Part shown: positions 63,007-64,000 of the stretch, piece by piece
Layout of the letters: the number at the start of each line of letters is the position of its first letter
Position numbering within the stretch: the stretch's first letter is position 1
Source: Pisciglobus halotolerans
Lineage (GTDB): Bacteria; Bacillota; Bacilli; Lactobacillales; Carnobacteriaceae
Reading direction: 5' to 3'
Assembly: GCF_900113675.1 (NCBI RefSeq)
Contig: NZ_FOQE01000002.1
Coordinates: 62,001 to 126,000, forward strand
DNA length: 64,000 nt
Made by a program: the position numbers and the translations under genes
Notes under the pieces: generated by a model
What the model was told of the DNA's origin: nothing
What the model saw: only the letters and a program-made list of their open reading frames with translations
The model's database searches: none

Positions 63007-64000
63007 ATAGGTGTTTCAATCTGCTATTGATCTCTTTCAAACTTTGTTCCCCATACCTTTGCATATCTGCCCACTCTTTCATCTCTTCATACTCAGGGTC
63101 ATTAGGATTCTGTATAATTTTTAAAAAATCTTTATATCCATATACTCCGCCAACATCTTCTGGAGGCGTTTGTCCTTCCATTTTTGTACACATTGGATAA
63201 TTGACCGCTGTCTCATCTCGTATTTCCTTGACTTCAATCAGATGCTCCCAGTTATCGCCGAAATCATACGTATATAGAAACGCAGAGTAGAGCGGCAAAT
63301 AATCAGCCAATACCGCTTCAGTGTCTAGAACCATCGTAACACCTCCTCGAGCATAGAAAAAGGCTTCCTCATCATCAACGATTTCGACCTCTGGAAAGCC
63401 GTCTTTTCCGCGAAAAGTAAAATTGTGCAAGTGATAACCCTGCCAACCAAATGCAGCTTGCAGGATTTCATGCAGCTCTTGAAAAGTTTTTGATAACGGA
63501 ACAACTAACTGACGCATCACATTCAAACTTTCCCATTCGAGACGAACGGTTAATTCGATAACTGGAAGCTTATATACAGGCGTTCCATCATGCTGCTGAA
63601 ATGCCTCATACAAATGTTCACTCGGTTTTGTATATCCTCCAATCCTATCATTAAATGGATACTGACTAGCCCATACACCTATTTTTGTTTGAATCAATTG
63701 TTCTTGATCAATGAACTCCGATGCATTCTTTACAAAGTCACAAGCTTGATTCAATTTGCCTGTCATAGATCTATCTTTTGTTTTTCCAAATTCAACAGGC
63801 CCAGCCTCGCTTAAATATTGCTCTACTAATGCAGGATTGATTCCTTCTGCCAGAAAGGTTTGACGAATGGCTGTCTTTATCAAATCCTCAATCTGCTGAA
63901 GCTCTTTAGCCTTCACACCCCAAATGACAACAGCATAGCGGGTAGCATCATTCATCAATAAGATTGTTTTTCGACGATTCAATATAAAAAAATTAGCGTG
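63005..64000 (-). CDS. pRiA4b ORF-3-like protein with N-terminal DUF6933-type domain (partial, runs off window end)
   Basis: The frame stays open to the last base of the window and reads HANFFILNRRKTILLMNDAT before the first possible start codon (TTG, 63982), which has no ribosome binding site. The N-terminal part (RRKTILLMNDATRYAVVIWG, with FGKTKDRSMTGKLN further on) resembles an internal portion of DUF6933-like proteins, so the true start is outside. Residues from about 140 form the plasmid pRiA4b ORF-3-like domain (YKLPVIELTVRLEWES..., FGWQGYHLHNFTF, YDFGDNWEHLIEV, PPEDVGGVYGYKDFL). Its function is unknown; the family is widespread on plasmids and islands. Confidence 0.8.
   Translation of the reverse strand, partial: HANFFILNRRKTILLMNDATRYAVVIWGVKAKELQQIEDLIKTAIRQTFLAEGINPALVEQYLSEAGPVEFGKTKDRSMTGKLNQACDFVKNASEFIDQEQLIQTKIGVWASQYPFNDRIGGYTKPSEHLYEAFQQHDGTPVYKLPVIELTVRLEWESLNVMRQLVVPLSKTFQELHEILQAAFGWQGYHLHNFTFRGKDGFPEVEIVDDEEAFFYARGGVTMVLDTEAVLADYLPLYSAFLYTYDFGDNWEHLIEVKEIRDETAVNYPMCTKMEGQTPPEDVGGVYGYKDFLKIIQNPNDPEYEEMKEWADMQRYGEQSLKEINSRLKHL

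Overview
The window looks like chromosome of a low-GC Gram-positive bacterium of the order Lactobacillales, most probably an Enterococcus or a close relative. The supporting signs are the mtlA-mtlR-mtlF-mtlD mannitol operon, MurR/RpiR and PRD regulators, several PTS systems, catabolite (cre) sites, YtxH, PopT (DUF368) and VanZ-like proteins, and strong AGGAGG ribosome binding sites. Cyclic-di-GMP genes are uncommon in enterococci, so a motile lineage such as the E. casseliflavus/gallinarum group is a reasonable guess, but it is inference. I see no rRNA, tRNA, prophage or CRISPR array.

Layout. 1-4.9 kb: a minus-strand surface-glycoconjugate operon (sugar transferase, FemAB/GNAT-like transferase, PLP enzyme, two tandem asparagine-synthase-like paralogs, the second cut by the window edge). 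5.2-7.3 kb: esterase and YeiH exporter. 7.5-15 kb: mannitol PTS operon and divergent glmS. 15-21 kb: a MITE-like element, a DUF2975/Xre pair, a HAD phosphatase, DoxX, YtxH, a ComK-like regulator and an SGNH hydrolase. 21.5-27.4 kb: a c-di-GMP exopolysaccharide locus (GGDEF cyclase, EAL phosphodiesterase, GH8-like hydrolase, GT2 synthase, degenerate GGDEF membrane protein). 28-33 kb: PopT, MscS, a MurG-like glycosyltransferase, VanZ-like protein and two near-identical 280-bp MITE-like elements. 33.9-40.9 kb: GH38 and GH125 alpha-mannosidases with a GntR/LacI regulator and an orphan YesN-type response regulator. 41-47 kb: amino-acid exchanger, ABC exporter, hydrolase, tautomerase. 47.5-53 kb: YjeM-like permease plus beta-galactosidase with a divergent AraC regulator. 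53-61 kb: a nine-gene MurNAc/muropeptide recovery operon built on a lactose/cellobiose-type PTS. 61-64 kb: a sirtuin without zinc cysteines, an AbrB/Doc toxin-antitoxin pair and a truncated pRiA4b ORF-3-like gene.

How the genes work together. Much of the window is about sugar capture with catabolite control (mannitol, mannosides, beta-galactosides, peptidoglycan fragments) and about cell-surface polymers (c-di-GMP polysaccharide, glycoconjugate operon, glmS, PopT, MurG-like transferase).

The most unusual feature is not a gene. Four intergenic tandem arrays and one two-unit mini-array share a repeat period of exactly 52 bp, although their sequences differ. Each unit holds an imperfect palindrome around CTCAAA...TGAG. 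In at least three arrays alternating units belong to two subtypes, giving a 104-bp higher-order repeat. All lie just beyond the 3' ends of genes. I do not recognise them as a described family.
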